Of a stretch of DNA of 64,000 nucleotides, positions 1-11,520 are shown in pieces. The notes beneath the pieces were generated by a model. The model made no database searches, had not been told where the DNA came from, and worked only from the letters and a program-made list of their open reading frames with translations. Numbering within the stretch: position 1 is the stretch's first letter; every line of letters starts with the position of its first letter. Origin of the DNA: Skeletonema tropicum (taxonomy: Eukaryota; Bacillariophyta; Thalassiosirophyceae; Thalassiosirales; Thalassiosiraceae); contig CM074140.1 in NCBI GenBank assembly GCA_037178625.1, positions 1 through 64,000 on the forward strand, read 5' to 3'. Both the position numbers and the translations under genes were made by a program.

Positions 1-840
1 GTCACATTAGCAGTTAATGCCTCTGATATTTCTCTTTTCGTTTCATCTGTGCCACTACCATCATCTCCGTTGAGTACGTCGATTAAGTGTGATAGCTCTG
101 GAACATACGTGAATGGCAATCCGTAAGCCACACTAGTCCTCGCTTCTTCACTGGATGCAATCAATGACATATGAGTTGCATTGACTGGTTCTGTCTTCTC
201 CTGTTATTAATGTGGAGTAGCATCAATCAAGTGTTAGTTGTGAGTTCAGCAACGGATCTATAAATCAATATTCGTATAATCGCACAGTGAGCAATTATAC
301 AAATCAAGTAGCATGATGTAGTTTGGCTGCAGCAATCGATCGACGAATCAATATTACCAAAATTGTACAGTGATCAAATTTACAAATTCGTTCTGTGCAA
401 CATCGCAATCGATCAACGAATCAACATTCCCAAATTTGTACAGTGATCAATTTTACAAAATGGTTCGTTGCGCAGATTCAACAAAAGTAAACTCACGCAA
501 TCTTCCGCGGAATCATCCTCCGCTGCTTTCTTGCTGAAGTGTAAGTGTATCTGACTGTCGTTCATTTCTTTGTTGTCGCCGGATTTACCCGTAGCCACCA
601 GTTTCAATAGCCCGAGTATCTTCTCTTGCTGTGGTACCGCTTGATTTACATTCTCCGCTACCAATTTGCCTTCTTTATCCAAATGGGTGAAGCAAACGAA
701 AACCGTAGCACTAATTTTTGTTGGCAGGCCCGTATTTGTGCCTTTGATGTAATGCTCAGGTCGATCTTCCTCGACTTGCTGCGTAGTCGTTTCTGTACCT
801 GCTGTTGGTTTGTCAGGGGTGATAACGTTGTTGGTGGTTG
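1..840 (-). CDS. Spliced gene of unknown function, internal and 3' part (partial)
   Basis: Two exons are readable on the minus strand. Exon 840-497 encodes a Thr/Asn/Pro-rich stretch and then a charged region ending in AEDC. It stops at a clean GTGAGT donor at 496. The next exon, 200-1, follows a CAG acceptor in the same phase (EKTEPVNATHMSLIASSEE...) and is open to the window edge. The 296-base intron (201-496) holds three copies of a hairpin repeat. The upstream exon is interrupted at 841 by the left end of a DNA transposon. A plausible N-terminus lies beyond the transposon at 6711-6894, whose Asn/Thr/Pro-rich end (NNTPT) would continue naturally into TTNNVITP here. No domain is recognised. 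A host gene split by insertion is my inference. Confidence 0.55.
270..470. repeat. Three hairpin units in tandem inside an intron
   Basis: Three units each contain a 27-base imperfect palindrome, at 274-300, 357-383 and 430-456. The last two are about 73 bases apart and share flanks of the type AATCGATCNACGAATCAA on the left and a TTCGTT-like segment on the right, which extends the stem. All lie inside the minus-strand intron 201-496. They belong to the dispersed 9-9-9 hairpin family described in the findings. Confidence 0.7.
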
Positions 841-3800
841 CCCCTGAAGTGGGATTATTCTGATTTTGCAGTTTATGCTGATTTGTCAGGGTTTGTAGTG
901 ACAAATCAGAATGAACTCGTTTGTAAAAAGAATTGAATTTTGATGTCTGAAGTTAATTCTGAAATCAGAACTAACCTTAATTGAGGTGAATTTATTTTGA
1001 TGGTTAAAGGTTAATTCTGATTGACAATTTTTAATTCTGATCAACCGGTATTGGTTCAGTCTAGAATTGTGTCACACCAGATTTAAATGTCTTACCTCTC
1101 AGAACGTCCGCTGAAATAGGTTCTGAGCTCAAATTTTCCAGGTGCTCATCATGCAAACACTCCCATTAGGCGATCCCCACTTATGTCATTTTTACACATT
1201 CTCATTTTTTACACATTCTCATCCTTCACTCGCACATAAGTACTTGGGCACCGCACCAGCCAAAGTCTACACCTCTTGATTGCAATAGATTGCAATGTCA
1301 TGAAGCTCATGCACTACGATGATGTACTGATCATGCTGATGCTACATGAGTTTTGGCAAGCACACAACCACCCCCATTAATACAAATACTACACCACACT
1401 GTAGTCATACCATCAGACAGGCAATAAATTTGAGGGGCCGCAACAGAATTGGTGGGTAATTATTATGGTATTAATAATTATTATTATGGTATTAATAAAA
1501 ATAAAAAGCGAGAGAGGAAATAATAGTGGGGCGGCAGCAGAGGAACTATTATTATTGATTTTACCAATTATGTAATAGTATTTTTCACCTCATCTCACCA
1601 TTTTTTTTCTGCTGTCCTTTTCATCAGACGGGCTACTGCCGTGATTATTAATACTTTGATAATACAAGAGAAGCATCATAATAGCTAGCATCGACGTTGG
1701 GGGGGATTAAATTTTGCTGACATAGTGAGTTGGGAGTCCTCGACAACTAACGTGATTGTGTCTGATTAGAAACCGAATGTTTTCACAAAGAGGCCGAGGT
1801 CAGAATTGAGGGACTTTGCCGCACTGATCATTATTTCATCCCCCCCCTCTGACGTGCGCGATAACACAACCTGGGAGTCCTGGCGGTGTACCCCCGCCTC
1901 CTCACTGTGTTGTGCCGTTCATGTTGGAAGACTGAACTGCTAGCAATTGTGACTGTCTCTCTGTAAAATCTAGAATTATATCATGAGTTCAACCAAGGAA
2001 GGATCAGCAGCAGCATCCCTACAAGAGGCCATAAAGGAAGCATTGAGGCCATACTTGGCTCCACTTACACAGGAGGAGAGGAGCAAAGTGAAATCGTACG
2101 AACTGGACGAATCATTGTATCCATTCAAAAAGATTGACAAGGATAAGAAACTTCAAACTGTTTATCAAATCGAGAAATTTGCTGTACCATGCAAACAGTC
2201 TGGCACACCATTTTTAAAGTCAAGCTATGGATGCTCCTTCAGTGATTATTATCGAGTTGTGTCAGAGGTGTTTCTTTCAGACCCCTCCCTTCATTTTCTA
2301 TACAAGCATATATTGCACCAGATTGATGAAAAGCTGCGAGAAGGTATTTGGTTTTGTAATAATGTCTGTACAGCTCACCTGACAGACCATGGCAACACAC
2401 AATTCAGTGAAAATGGTTTGGGATTTGCTGCAGCTAATGAAAATGACAACACCTACAATGCTTTTTTTGGGAAGGGCACAACCTCACTTCTAGAATTGAA
2501 GCGGATCTTATTCCCATTTCATTTTGGTGGAGATCACTTTGTTGGTGCAATTGTATACCCTTCTGACAACAGAATAGCTACTTTTGACCATTATGGACCT
2601 GATAGGATATCTAACAAGAGGGTATTCAAACTTTTGAGCAGCATGCTAAACCATGCTCTAAGGCGGGAGGGGCGGTTGGAAAACCACCCAGGATGGATTC
2701 ATGAGTCACTTACTGTGCCAGAACAGATGGACTCAATCAGTTGTGGAATATTTCAAGTTATCAATGGTATCATTCTCACCCTTTCTGATGATCTTGCCAC
2801 TGCAAAACATTTATTGGTTGACCAACATCAAATTATCAAATATATCCGCCCCAAATTGGCTGCCAACATCCTGAATCTATTTCGCTTGACAATGACACCT
2901 GATGATTTGAAAAGGCACTTCAACCAGATAAACAAATCACGAGGGGGCAAACTGTCTAAGAATCCATCAGCAAAGCAGGGCCAACAGAAAGCAAACCCAA
3001 AGCAACAGACATCCCTTAAGAAACAACCAGCAGCAAACAACAAGACAGCAAACAACCAGCCACCAACAAAAATGAGGGGGAAGGGGATGTCATCCTTACT
3101 ACAAGATGCTCTGGATTCAGATCTCTTCCAATTCCCCACCATTGCTGAAAATGACTTCCTATCCAAGCTATTGAAAACTGAGAAAGCGTTAGTATTCCCT
3201 ACTCTACATAGAGGAACTCCTAATGAAGTCATTGCCAAATGTTTTAATCATCATGATAGGCGGAATAAATCAAAAGTTCAACAGCAAGTACAAAAATTCC
3301 AAACTCAGTTTGGGGAGTATCTTCTGCACTTCAACAGACTCTGTATTCAGGTGCTATGCTTGCAGGATATGGCTAACAGTGGATTTTGGTCGGAACTGTC
3401 ATTTGCAGGAGGTGAGGCCTTTCTTCCTGTCTTTGCACAGTACATTTGTGACACTTTAACCCACATGAAGAGGGCTTGCTTGATTCTTGACAATGGTCGT
3501 CCCATTGTAGAAAATGATAAGAGGAAGATTTGTCACTGTATAGAGTGGATACTAGATGAAAATCGCTGTAGAGAGGAATTTAGGCACAGCTACAGTCACA
3601 TTTCCATCCCAGTGTTGATTAAAGAGCCACCAGATGGCAAATGGTGGCTCACTATGTATGGGTGGTCAACTCAAATGTATGATACAATTTGCACCATTCG
3701 AGGTATACTTGAAACTATGGAGAAGAACTTGCCCTCAAACATGATGGCTCAAACAGACAGCAATTGTTTGGTTGTCAAATTCAAATTGGCTGGAGTAACA

Positions 3801-6710
3801 AAAACTCTGTCACGTCCTATAGATGGTTTTGGTCGAAATGATGATGAGTACACTTCATCCAATTGCAGTCTGCCATTGGTGTTACAACACCAGTCTTATA
3901 GATTTCATCAGTTCAAGATTTTGCTTGATTCATGCAGGACAACTAAAACAGCAGTTCCTGACATCCTGTTTCAGGAACTGCAGACTCTATTCAAAGTGGT
4001 GGAACATCATGACCAGAAGAAGAAGAGTAGAACAATTAATCTTACTGAAAGTGATGATGAGGATGGTGTGGTGGATTACAATAAGGATTACTCATTTCTG
4101 GCAGATGACTTGGACGAAGGAAACAGTGAGGAGGTAGCAGAGAAGAAGAAAGATGACTTGAAGAATCCCCCATCAGGAATGGGGGAAAAGGAAGCTGCTT
4201 GCAACAGTGACTCTACCTCCAAGAAGAAGAAGAAGAAGGAGGAGTCCAATGTGGGGAATGCGGGGAAAGATGATGCATTGGTGGAGCAGTTTTGGCTTGA
4301 TGAAATCTGTGAGACAAATGGGAAGGAAATTGATAAAAAGGCAGGCCCAAAGATGACGGCCACTCCCACTCTGTTGGGAGGGGAGAAGGTGGAAAAGCGC
4401 CTGAGTGATGGCAATGGCAGCAATGAAGATAAGGCATCACCAAGCAATGGCAGCAATGAAGATAAGGCATCACCAATGAAAGGGGGTATTAACCATGAGA
4501 ATGTGATGGCTCCACCTATGGCTCTGTCAGGAGGGGAGAAGGCAGAAAAGCGCCAGAGTGATGGCAATGGCAGCAATGAAGGAGATGAGGCATCACCAGG
4601 ATGGGAGGATGCCAAGAAGAAGAAGGAGGAGGAGGAGGAATCTAAGGCAGTTCTGAAAGAAGGCAATAATGACTCTTTATCCATGAAAAAGGAGAATGAG
4701 TCATCTTCAAAGGAGAAGGGGGAGTCTAAGGACCTGAAAGTAGGGAAGGCAATGGAAAGCAAGGCCAGCCCGAAAATGACCAGTGGCTCAAAAAAGCGGC
4801 AGAATGAAGGTGAGTCATCACCAATGAAAAAGCGCAACCTTGTGATGGCTTGGGGGGCATTGGGTTCTGGTCATATCAAGTGCCAATTTTTGGAGAAGAA
4901 GAAAGGAATAAATGCTAAAGGAAAGCATGGTTCAACAAGCAACAGAGGAGCCAAGCGCAAATCTGATTCTGCTTCTGTCAAAGATAAAGATATCAGTTTT
5001 ACAAGGAGTGGCAAAAAAGTTCTTATCGAGATGAAACCAACTGTGATCCAAGCAGAAACAAAGCCTTCTGCACTAGATGATATGATTGAGACGGGATACT
5101 TCCAAGGTGAAGCATCAAAGGAGAGCAAGCAACAAAAAATCATAGCCCTACCAAAGAGAGATCACAATGAATCAGATGAGATATGTGTATACTCCAATAT
5201 TGAAAATCCCTGCAACCTGTTGAAAAAGGTGGTCAATAAGTCTGCAATACTCCGAGATGACTCTTCCATTTTCAAAAACATATATTTCTATGATGCAAAT
5301 GAATTCAACATTCCTGATGGGGACAACATTGAAGTTGTTCATCACATCAATAAAAACAAATCAACAGCAAAGGTCATGGTTCGTGTGACATTCCCAATGC
5401 ATGAGGAGCATGATTTGATCCGTACTCTTCAGAGTCAGTTAGAGCCTAACCAGTACAGAGCTATGTTGAACATGACAAAGGGGAATAGAGAAGATGATCT
5501 GGTGTTGATTGCATTTGTGACCATGTATGATAATCATCAATCTTTGAACCATGCAAAGACTGTGGAACAGTTGATTTTCCACTCCTTTATTCTTATGACC
5601 AAGCCAACTAGCATAGGCGATGATGTGATGAAGATTAACTATGCATGGACCTCTGATGCATATGGTGGTGCCACCCTTGATAGATTGATGCAGATTGGTT
5701 GCGTCGTATTTTGGAAAGGACCAAGGCCATTAACTGTTGATGCACCCAAAGATGGTAAATATTTGATTTCAACTCCGCTCAAATGGAAAATGTGCAGGGA
5801 GACTGTTTTTGACATAATGGTAAGATTGTATGGATATCGAGACAGTCCCAACCCCAATGCTAAATACCTTAGCATTGCCAAGAGCAAAACCAATGAAATG
5901 GCCACAGATATGATTGGTTACATCAGGAGGCTTCTTAAACAAGAGGGGGCGGCACCATTAGCAGGTACAGTGAAGATTCCACTGGCAGCATTCACTCATT
6001 ATCTAAGTCAGAGAGGGCAATACATCACAGAGTTAGGTGCTCAATTATTTCAATATACTGATATATTGGCTAAACGTTGCAGTGATGACAATTGGGCATT
6101 TGTTCTTCACTGCAACTGCTGCAATAGTGCAATGAATTCATGGCTTGATTATTATGATCTCATTAGTTTGGGAACTCGCATAATCATGGTTCATATGTTT
6201 GATAATGGAGTTTGTGATGGTGACTTTCTGAAGCAGTGCAATATGGATGAAAATTGGGCACCGTTGGGGAAGGTGAAAATGGAAAAGCCAGACAGTCTTC
6301 AGATTCTTCCTTGCCAACCAACAGATTATTGGAAACCAGCTATGAAGAGGATGGAACTATTTGATGCAGGGAAGGTGGACAATGGATATTATACAAATGA
6401 ACTTCAAAAAAGGCATACCAATGCAATAGCTCTGTCATCTGCATTGTTACCAACAGATGTTAGTGGTGAGAATGTTTCTAGTTACCCTCTTGTGTCTGCA
6501 CTGTCCAACCTCATCAGAGGGCAATTGTTTGGCCAAGAAGCGTCTCAAAACAAAATCTTGGATGGAAGCAGTAATATCCAAATCATTGACAAGATGATGG
6601 CCATCAAAAATTCCCGCCCAGTTCAAGTTCAACTCACTGACATTCATGTTGATCCAATCTCATCCTTGGAACCAGACCCATCATGGCAAACTCGGCAGTA
6701 TGATCGGTAG
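841..6710 (+). mobile_element. DNA transposon copy 1, right end missing
   Basis: The left terminus CCCCTGAAGTGGGATTAT (841-858) matches the left end of copy 2 at 28389 and is the inverted counterpart of ATTATCCCACTTCAGAGG at 37441 and 39666. Behind it lies a subterminal zone (859-1075) with repeated AATTCTGAT motifs in both orientations, as expected for transposase binding sites. 841-5521 is nearly identical to 28389-33072. After 5521 only this copy continues the protease ORF. No right terminal repeat is found before the host-like sequence at about 6711, so the transposase and third gene are absent and the copy is probably immobile by itself. Confidence 0.75.
1983..6710 (+). CDS. Transposon ORF1: Ulp1-like (C48) cysteine protease with charged linker and unknown C-terminal domain
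   Basis: A 1,575-codon ORF beginning at an ATG. Residues ~165-265 look like a Ulp1/SENP-type peptidase: His185 in GGDHFVGA, Asp202 in ATFDHYG, Gln248 in PEQMD and Cys254 in SISCGIF form the H-D-Q-C arrangement. Ulp1-type proteases cut SUMO-like tails, and homologues are often carried by DNA transposons. Residues ~310-370 are Lys/Gln/Asn-rich. Residues ~690-1010 are highly charged with a duplicated NGSNEDKASP unit. The last ~400 residues (after 5521) form a Cys-containing domain I do not recognise and are missing in copy 2. The extreme C-terminus may be fused to flanking sequence, because the element ends near here. Confidence 0.8.
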   Translation: MSSTKEGSAAASLQEAIKEALRPYLAPLTQEERSKVKSYELDESLYPFKKIDKDKKLQTVYQIEKFAVPCKQSGTPFLKSSYGCSFSDYYRVVSEVFLSDPSLHFLYKHILHQIDEKLREGIWFCNNVCTAHLTDHGNTQFSENGLGFAAANENDNTYNAFFGKGTTSLLELKRILFPFHFGGDHFVGAIVYPSDNRIATFDHYGPDRISNKRVFKLLSSMLNHALRREGRLENHPGWIHESLTVPEQMDSISCGIFQVINGIILTLSDDLATAKHLLVDQHQIIKYIRPKLAANILNLFRLTMTPDDLKRHFNQINKSRGGKLSKNPSAKQGQQKANPKQQTSLKKQPAANNKTANNQPPTKMRGKGMSSLLQDALDSDLFQFPTIAENDFLSKLLKTEKALVFPTLHRGTPNEVIAKCFNHHDRRNKSKVQQQVQKFQTQFGEYLLHFNRLCIQVLCLQDMANSGFWSELSFAGGEAFLPVFAQYICDTLTHMKRACLILDNGRPIVENDKRKICHCIEWILDENRCREEFRHSYSHISIPVLIKEPPDGKWWLTMYGWSTQMYDTICTIRGILETMEKNLPSNMMAQTDSNCLVVKFKLAGVTKTLSRPIDGFGRNDDEYTSSNCSLPLVLQHQSYRFHQFKILLDSCRTTKTAVPDILFQELQTLFKVVEHHDQKKKSRTINLTESDDEDGVVDYNKDYSFLADDLDEGNSEEVAEKKKDDLKNPPSGMGEKEAACNSDSTSKKKKKKEESNVGNAGKDDALVEQFWLDEICETNGKEIDKKAGPKMTATPTLLGGEKVEKRLSDGNGSNEDKASPSNGSNEDKASPMKGGINHENVMAPPMALSGGEKAEKRQSDGNGSNEGDEASPGWEDAKKKKEEEEESKAVLKEGNNDSLSMKKENESSSKEKGESKDLKVGKAMESKASPKMTSGSKKRQNEGESSPMKKRNLVMAWGALGSGHIKCQFLEKKKGINAKGKHGSTSNRGAKRKSDSASVKDKDISFTRSGKKVLIEMKPTVIQAETKPSALDDMIETGYFQGEASKESKQQKIIALPKRDHNESDEICVYSNIENPCNLLKKVVNKSAILRDDSSIFKNIYFYDANEFNIPDGDNIEVVHHINKNKSTAKVMVRVTFPMHEEHDLIRTLQSQLEPNQYRAMLNMTKGNREDDLVLIAFVTMYDNHQSLNHAKTVEQLIFHSFILMTKPTSIGDDVMKINYAWTSDAYGGATLDRLMQIGCVVFWKGPRPLTVDAPKDGKYLISTPLKWKMCRETVFDIMVRLYGYRDSPNPNAKYLSIAKSKTNEMATDMIGYIRRLLKQEGAAPLAGTVKIPLAAFTHYLSQRGQYITELGAQLFQYTDILAKRCSDDNWAFVLHCNCCNSAMNSWLDYYDLISLGTRIIMVHMFDNGVCDGDFLKQCNMDENWAPLGKVKMEKPDSLQILPCQPTDYWKPAMKRMELFDAGKVDNGYYTNELQKRHTNAIALSSALLPTDVSGENVSSYPLVSALSNLIRGQLFGQEASQNKILDGSSNIQIIDKMMAIKNSRPVQVQLTDIHVDPISSLEPDPSWQTRQYDR

Positions 6711-6894
6711 GTGTGTTATTCTTTCCGGGGGTGTTCATCTGGTTGTCCGGCGGACTCGTTGTCTCCTTTAACGTGCTTTTTGCGTCCACAGCTTCAGCTG
6801 CAGATTCAACCGCAGATTCAGTTGCATCTGTAGCTTCAGGTGAGTTCATGGTGTCGTCGTTATCGTGTTCAGTTGGATGTTGTTTGTCGGTCAT
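6711..6894 (-). pseudogene. N-terminal gene fragment next to the transposon break
   Basis: On the minus strand an ATG at 6894 opens a Thr/Ala/Glu-rich reading frame (MTDKQHPTEHDND...) that runs into transposon copy 1 at about 6711. Its acidic, low-complexity composition resembles the minus-strand exon left of the transposon at 497-840. I read it as the probable first exon of that gene, now 5.9 kb away. The link is inferred from orientation, frame and composition only. Confidence 0.4.
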
Positions 6895-6967
6895 GATTTG
6901 GTGGAGCGCTGTTGCGTTTTATGCGAGATCTGTGCGGCGGATTCGTTGGGTGCGGTGCTTTGCTCTG

Positions 6968-8651
6968 AATTACTTCCGGAACTTAAACTTGAAGTGTTGG
7001 GATTTCCCCCCTCCTATCCCCGCTGAAATGCCCATTTTGATTGTCATTTAGATGCTATATCTTATGATTTAGATCTAAAAATCGCTTGATTTGTGCTAGA
7101 AAGGACTTTTCCAGGCTAATTAAGTCAGATTGTCGATGAGCTTCTTCGTTCTTTCCGGTGTGCATCCCCGTCACCATCTATTTTCTTCATTTTTTCTCTG
7201 AGTGACGTGGTAAACTTCGTTACTTAAGGAATTAGTACACTTGATTCCAATCGTCTTACGTCACAAAGTACCAGAAGTCAGGTGTTGGCAAAATCCAATG
7301 AACAAAAAAGTATTTAAGTTCATGCAGCAAGTACTCAGGTCGACATTGGCTCAATTACATTATCTGCCGAGTCGTCTATTGATGCAAGTCTAAATAGACG
7401 CCGACGTTGGTTGCCGACGTGTTTGCATTTGAATAACTGCCGATCTTTGGCCACGTACTGATCAATACGTCAGTTCTTAACTCCACGTCGACGTCTTGTG
7501 TTGAGCTGAATCTTTTTGTCGACGTGTTGTCGATGTGTTGAACCACAAGATCTTGTGTTGCCGACGTAGCTTACGAAGGAACTCGTTTACTTCATGACGT
7601 GGTTGGTTATTGATTGCATTGTTCTCTGCTGATTATTGCGCTGGTGCGTTGGCGGCGGTTATGTAGGCAGTTTGTACGTTGTCGAGCCGTTCAACAGCTC
7701 TCATAAATTATGCATTGCATCATTTACATCATCACATTTCTACATTGTCCGAATAAATAATGAAGTTTGGCAACACAAATCCAGTTATATCCACCGTTGG
7801 TAGTAATGGTAAGGGCTTCCGTGCCGTGCGGAATCGGAGCAATGTCGATGCACGTCTTACTTCGTCAGGGGTCAAGACTGCCGCTAAACCGTCGGCTCCT
7901 GTCATTGCATTGAGCGTAACAGACATCAATTGGCGTTTGGTGCGTACCGACGATCGTATCTTCTCGCTGCTAGCGTCTGTTGCATTAGGCGATGGGTTTG
8001 ACGTTGCCAAGTTGGAGAAGGAACAACTGCTCTTTTCTGCTCTTTCCGTCTTTGAAGTCGGGTCAATCAAGTACATCCTGAATGAACTGTCTGAACATTA
8101 CCCGAATGTCCCAGTTGGTAAGACTGATTCTACTGACAAAGATGATCTGGTGTCTGCAGCGGTCAACTTCTTAATGTTTGCCGCTATTGCTCAGAAAGGA
8201 GGTACAAGCCAAGCGCCGTACACTTCAAATTGTGAGCATTTTTGGTAAGAGAGAAGGTTAACCTTCGTGTGGTTCAATGATTTTGGTATTTTTGTTCATT
8301 GTACCGTTTTACAAATTCTGTCTTTCCTTTTTACTTACAAGTTTTTTTTTCAACCTTCAACTTCACACCAGTGATGAGAACGGGAAACTTGTACTTGAAG
8401 ACAAAACTCATTCGGGCTCCCGTGATCAACCTGTTCAAGATGATGATGAACCGGATTTGTCCGAGAAAGGTGCTGTCACGAAAAAGTCTAAACCGGTACC
8501 TGTCCGAGAGAAGGCCTCTCCTGATTCAACTATCATGTGAGTTTATTTTGTGTGCATGTGCACTGCCGCACTAAGTATCGCTTGCTTATTGAATCATTTT
8601 AGTATAATCGATCACTGAACAATTTTACCTAATAAATAAATGCAACTGCCT
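6968..8651 (+). repeat. Outer inverted-repeat arm A, left
   Basis: This 1.68-kb stretch is repeated in inverted orientation at 18982-20666 with only scattered differences. It contains the promoter region, exons 1 and 2, and most of intron 2 of the MBD-like gene. The inner boundary falls inside intron 2, a few bases before the exon 3 acceptor and about 23 bases past a 27-base hairpin (8602-8628). 6968-7759 holds no clear ORF. It is rich in ACGTCG-type words and is probably the upstream region of the gene. Confidence 0.9.
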
Positions 8652-9900
8652 TCTACATAGCGAGAATGAGTGGGTTGATTACACCCATTCAGATCTCTCG
8701 GATGGATGGAAAAGGAAGAGTATCAAGCGTAAGGGCGGCAAATCCCGCGGAACTATTTACCACCATTACCTCTCCCCTGACAACAAAGTTTTCAAGAGTT
8801 TGACGCGAGCGAAGGCACATTCCTCTCCATCGAACGTCACTGAGACTGCTCCTCCCTCGTCTAAGTCGAATGGCAATCCTAATGACTTCGTTGATACTGT
8901 TGATTTGATTGCAAGAGGTGATATTGCTGATAGTGTACAACGACTCAGGAAACTCGTTGTAAATGAGTATCAAGAAACTTTTTCTGTTACGGACGATGTT
9001 GACAATTTGGCAATGTCGAAATTAGCAAAGAAGATGCGATTGAAACAAATCATTACAGCTGGTGCGGATCATGTTCAGAGGCCGACCGGTGACAAGTTGG
9101 TACCGAGGAACACTTTTAGTATCCTCCACGCACTCGCTTGTGTAGTTGATAACGTGGCTCTCAACACAGAGGAGAAACTGCTGCCGTTCGTCGCTGATGT
9201 CATGTATATGGCTGCGAATGAACCCTTCTATCCTCGTATCAAAAGAGTGATGGACGAATTCATTTATGAATGCGAATACTCATACAACAAAGTACATCGC
9301 TCGATTGACTGGTATTTCACATTGCTCGATGTATTGAGCACAATCATGTGTCTTGAAATTTGTGTGCTGCTGCCACCTGATGGATGCCATGGAGAAATCG
9401 GTGAAACGAGGATTGTTTCCTTCGCTCCAGGCGGGCTAAAGTGCCCAAGAAAAGTCTATTTCAGGCTACTCATTGACCGCACTATTACTGATTGTCGCCT
9501 CGGTGATGGTGGTGACAATGTTGCTGGTGTGTCCGTTTATATCGAGAGGGATTTGGATTTGACCACTTCCGATGATGATGGTCTAGATGGTCATGACGAT
9601 GATGATCAATTCGATGATATCAGTGGTACTGACGAGCAATCAAAGCAAAATAATTCATCGGACCGCAGCAGTGATGAAATTGATGTTGTGAGGGATGATG
9701 GCTTTGTATCATCAGTATTCCAGCTGTTGAAGGAGACAAATAATTGGAATGAAATGGTGCGCGCGGCGATTTGTGACTGCATGTTGTGTATGGTGTGTAG
9801 TGCGGCGCGGGCCCTCGGGGCCTGTTTTTTTTTTTGTGCAATGTACCCGTCTATAAATTTGCTCTGCAATGCTTGTTGTTGTAACATAAATGTGTCATGA
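7760..9900 (+). CDS. Three-exon gene with an MBD-like segment and a 'SIDWY' domain
   Basis: Exon 1 is 7760-8244 (ATG start). Intron 8245-8371 (GTAAGA...CCAG) has a pyrimidine-rich 3' part. Exon 2 is 8372-8536, intron 8537-8660 (GTGAGT...ATAG), and exon 3 8661-9900. Splicing is in frame at both joins. The total is about 629 codons. The start of exon 3 (SDGWKRKSIKRKGGKSRG, then YLSPDNKVFKS) resembles a methyl-CpG-binding (MBD/TAM) fold: Trp, a basic loop, and the pattern P-x-x-K-x-F-x-S. The middle of exon 3 contains SIDWYFTLLD followed by a hydrophobic strand and GVSVYIERD, shared with the gene at 14025. An Asp/Ser-rich tail follows. The last ~45 codons coincide with a repeated 3' module. MBD assignment is tentative. 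Confidence 0.7.
8602..8628. repeat. 27-base hairpin in intron 2
   Basis: Imperfect palindrome with arms GTATAATCG and CAATTTTAC around a nine-base centre. It lies inside intron 2 of the MBD-like gene. The mirror copy in arm A right is at 19005-19031. Confidence 0.75.
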
Positions 9901-9985
9901 TGACAAAATTATTCTGTGGATTTCGTGTTGGATTTTTTTTTGCAATGTATCCGTCTATAAAGTTGCTCTGCAATGCTTGTTTAAT
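9770..9985 (-). repeat. 3' module with GC-rich motif and twin 'CATTGCAGAGCAA' boxes
   Basis: Read on the minus strand this stretch has two boxes of the type CATTGCAGAGCAACTTTATAG (at about 9953-9977 and 9853-9873) and then GGCCCCGAGGGCC (9810-9822). The same order occurs on the plus strand at 21003-21283 and 51640-51922. Here it forms the 3' end and downstream region of the MBD-like gene. The recurring paired boxes suggest a conserved gene end or a mobile-element terminus. Confidence 0.55.
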
Positions 9986-11245
9986 AACATTCTTATAACA
10001 GAAACGTTTTATAGTACATACTCACTTACTTACTTAGAGCCGTTCCAAGCAAAATTGCATCGTAGATGCATAAGATTTTGATAGCAGCTAACAAAAAAGT
10101 GCAGCGCGCTTTCCGAGCACAACTGCATGCATGCATGTTTTTTCGTTCGACAGTCAGTATCTAACATCATAGCCGCTACTCTCATAGCCACCACGTTGCA
10201 CAAACCCTACCAATAGTAATATCCAGTGAACTATATCGCAGACAACACCCTTTGCAACTATTCAGCCGCAGGGTTTTATTATTACAACTGTCTACACCGC
10301 ATAAATAAATGACTAATACATGCTACATAAATGTCATTTCTGTCTATGATGTTGCTATTTTTATCCAGCCTATTGCAATATTATGGACAATAAATAGCCG
10401 ACACTTCTTATATATAATAATGTTGATGAGTTGCGGTCTTTAGAGCCGCTCGATCCGCCGTCTACAGGCTTATTGTTGTGTTAGAGTGTCAAATTATTTA
10501 TGCAATTTTGTGCACATCTTGTGTCCTTGGTATTTTGGAGGTGTGGGGGGGCTTTAATGGTCATTCCGAGCAACCAGAATCTCACTTCATATTATCATCG
10601 GCGATGGGTAGCGGAGGGGTAGTGCCTATAGATGTTTATCATCTTCGATGGGTGCAGGGAAGGTGGTTGTTTTCATTTCAAATCTCAATGAAGTGGATTG
10701 CAATGATATTATCTCCACCCCTACAGCAGCCGAAACGCCACACTGCTGCGAAAAAATCGCCATAATGTCGTTTAAGGGATGGGCCATCGATACCTTATGA
10801 AATATACTCATGGACTGAGATAGGCGGCCATACTAGGGGTGCCATTGTAGGCCATTGTGGTGGCATCTTTTTCTCTTTTTCTGCACGATCATCGATCATG
10901 CAAAAACCGAGTTGGCTTTTTGACGAAATAATTTACCGATCGCGTTTGACAGTACTTTATACCGATCGCGTTTTATATATTCTCAAATATATGACGTCAC
11001 TTGTTCCTCTCCTAACTTCAACGTGTCAGCTTCTCTGCTGGCAGGAAGAACATGTCGCCATCGGTGACTTTTCCGCGCAGCCACTCATCGACTATCATGC
11101 TACGGAACACCACATGCAATTAGAAGAGTGCATAAATAATAATGAGTGGCTTGCGTATGACATTCCTCGCACGCAAATCAATATCTTAAATATGTGACCA
11201 TTACGGACCGGCATAACCAAACCACGAACAAAATTGACCGTATAA
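9986..11245. other. No gene recognised
   Basis: Only short, compositionally random ORFs are present. 10440-10780 contains G-rich runs and 10860-11000 is AT-rich. I see no terminal repeats, RNA gene or splice-supported exon here. Confidence 0.5.
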
Positions 11246-11520
11246 AATATGCACACTTCAAGAGAGAAAGCGCAGCAACAGCAACCATCCTCTTCCGACG
11301 TGAACAGCAAGAGCGCTCGGAAGGGTGTTAGATGCTCATTTCTGTCTATTCGTCAAATAATTTACAAAGTCCAATGGCCGAAAGTGCGTGTAGGCGATCA
11401 TATCTTCCGCGAAATAGTAGAATTACAATCATCGCGCAATCCATGCTTCGAACACTCTACTGATCCACATACTCTACTGATCCACATACTCTTCTGAGGC
11501 TTGTTCTTTCCTCTTGCAAT

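Noticed and set aside
841..858. Classic CACTA terminus
   Set aside because: The ends read CCCCTGAAGTGGG rather than CACTA, so the CACTA link rests only on the transposase-like ORF.
4088..4837. Long minus-strand Ser/Phe-rich ORF, also at 31639-32388
   Set aside because: It is the antisense of the Lys/Glu-rich region of the protease ORF and has no independent support.
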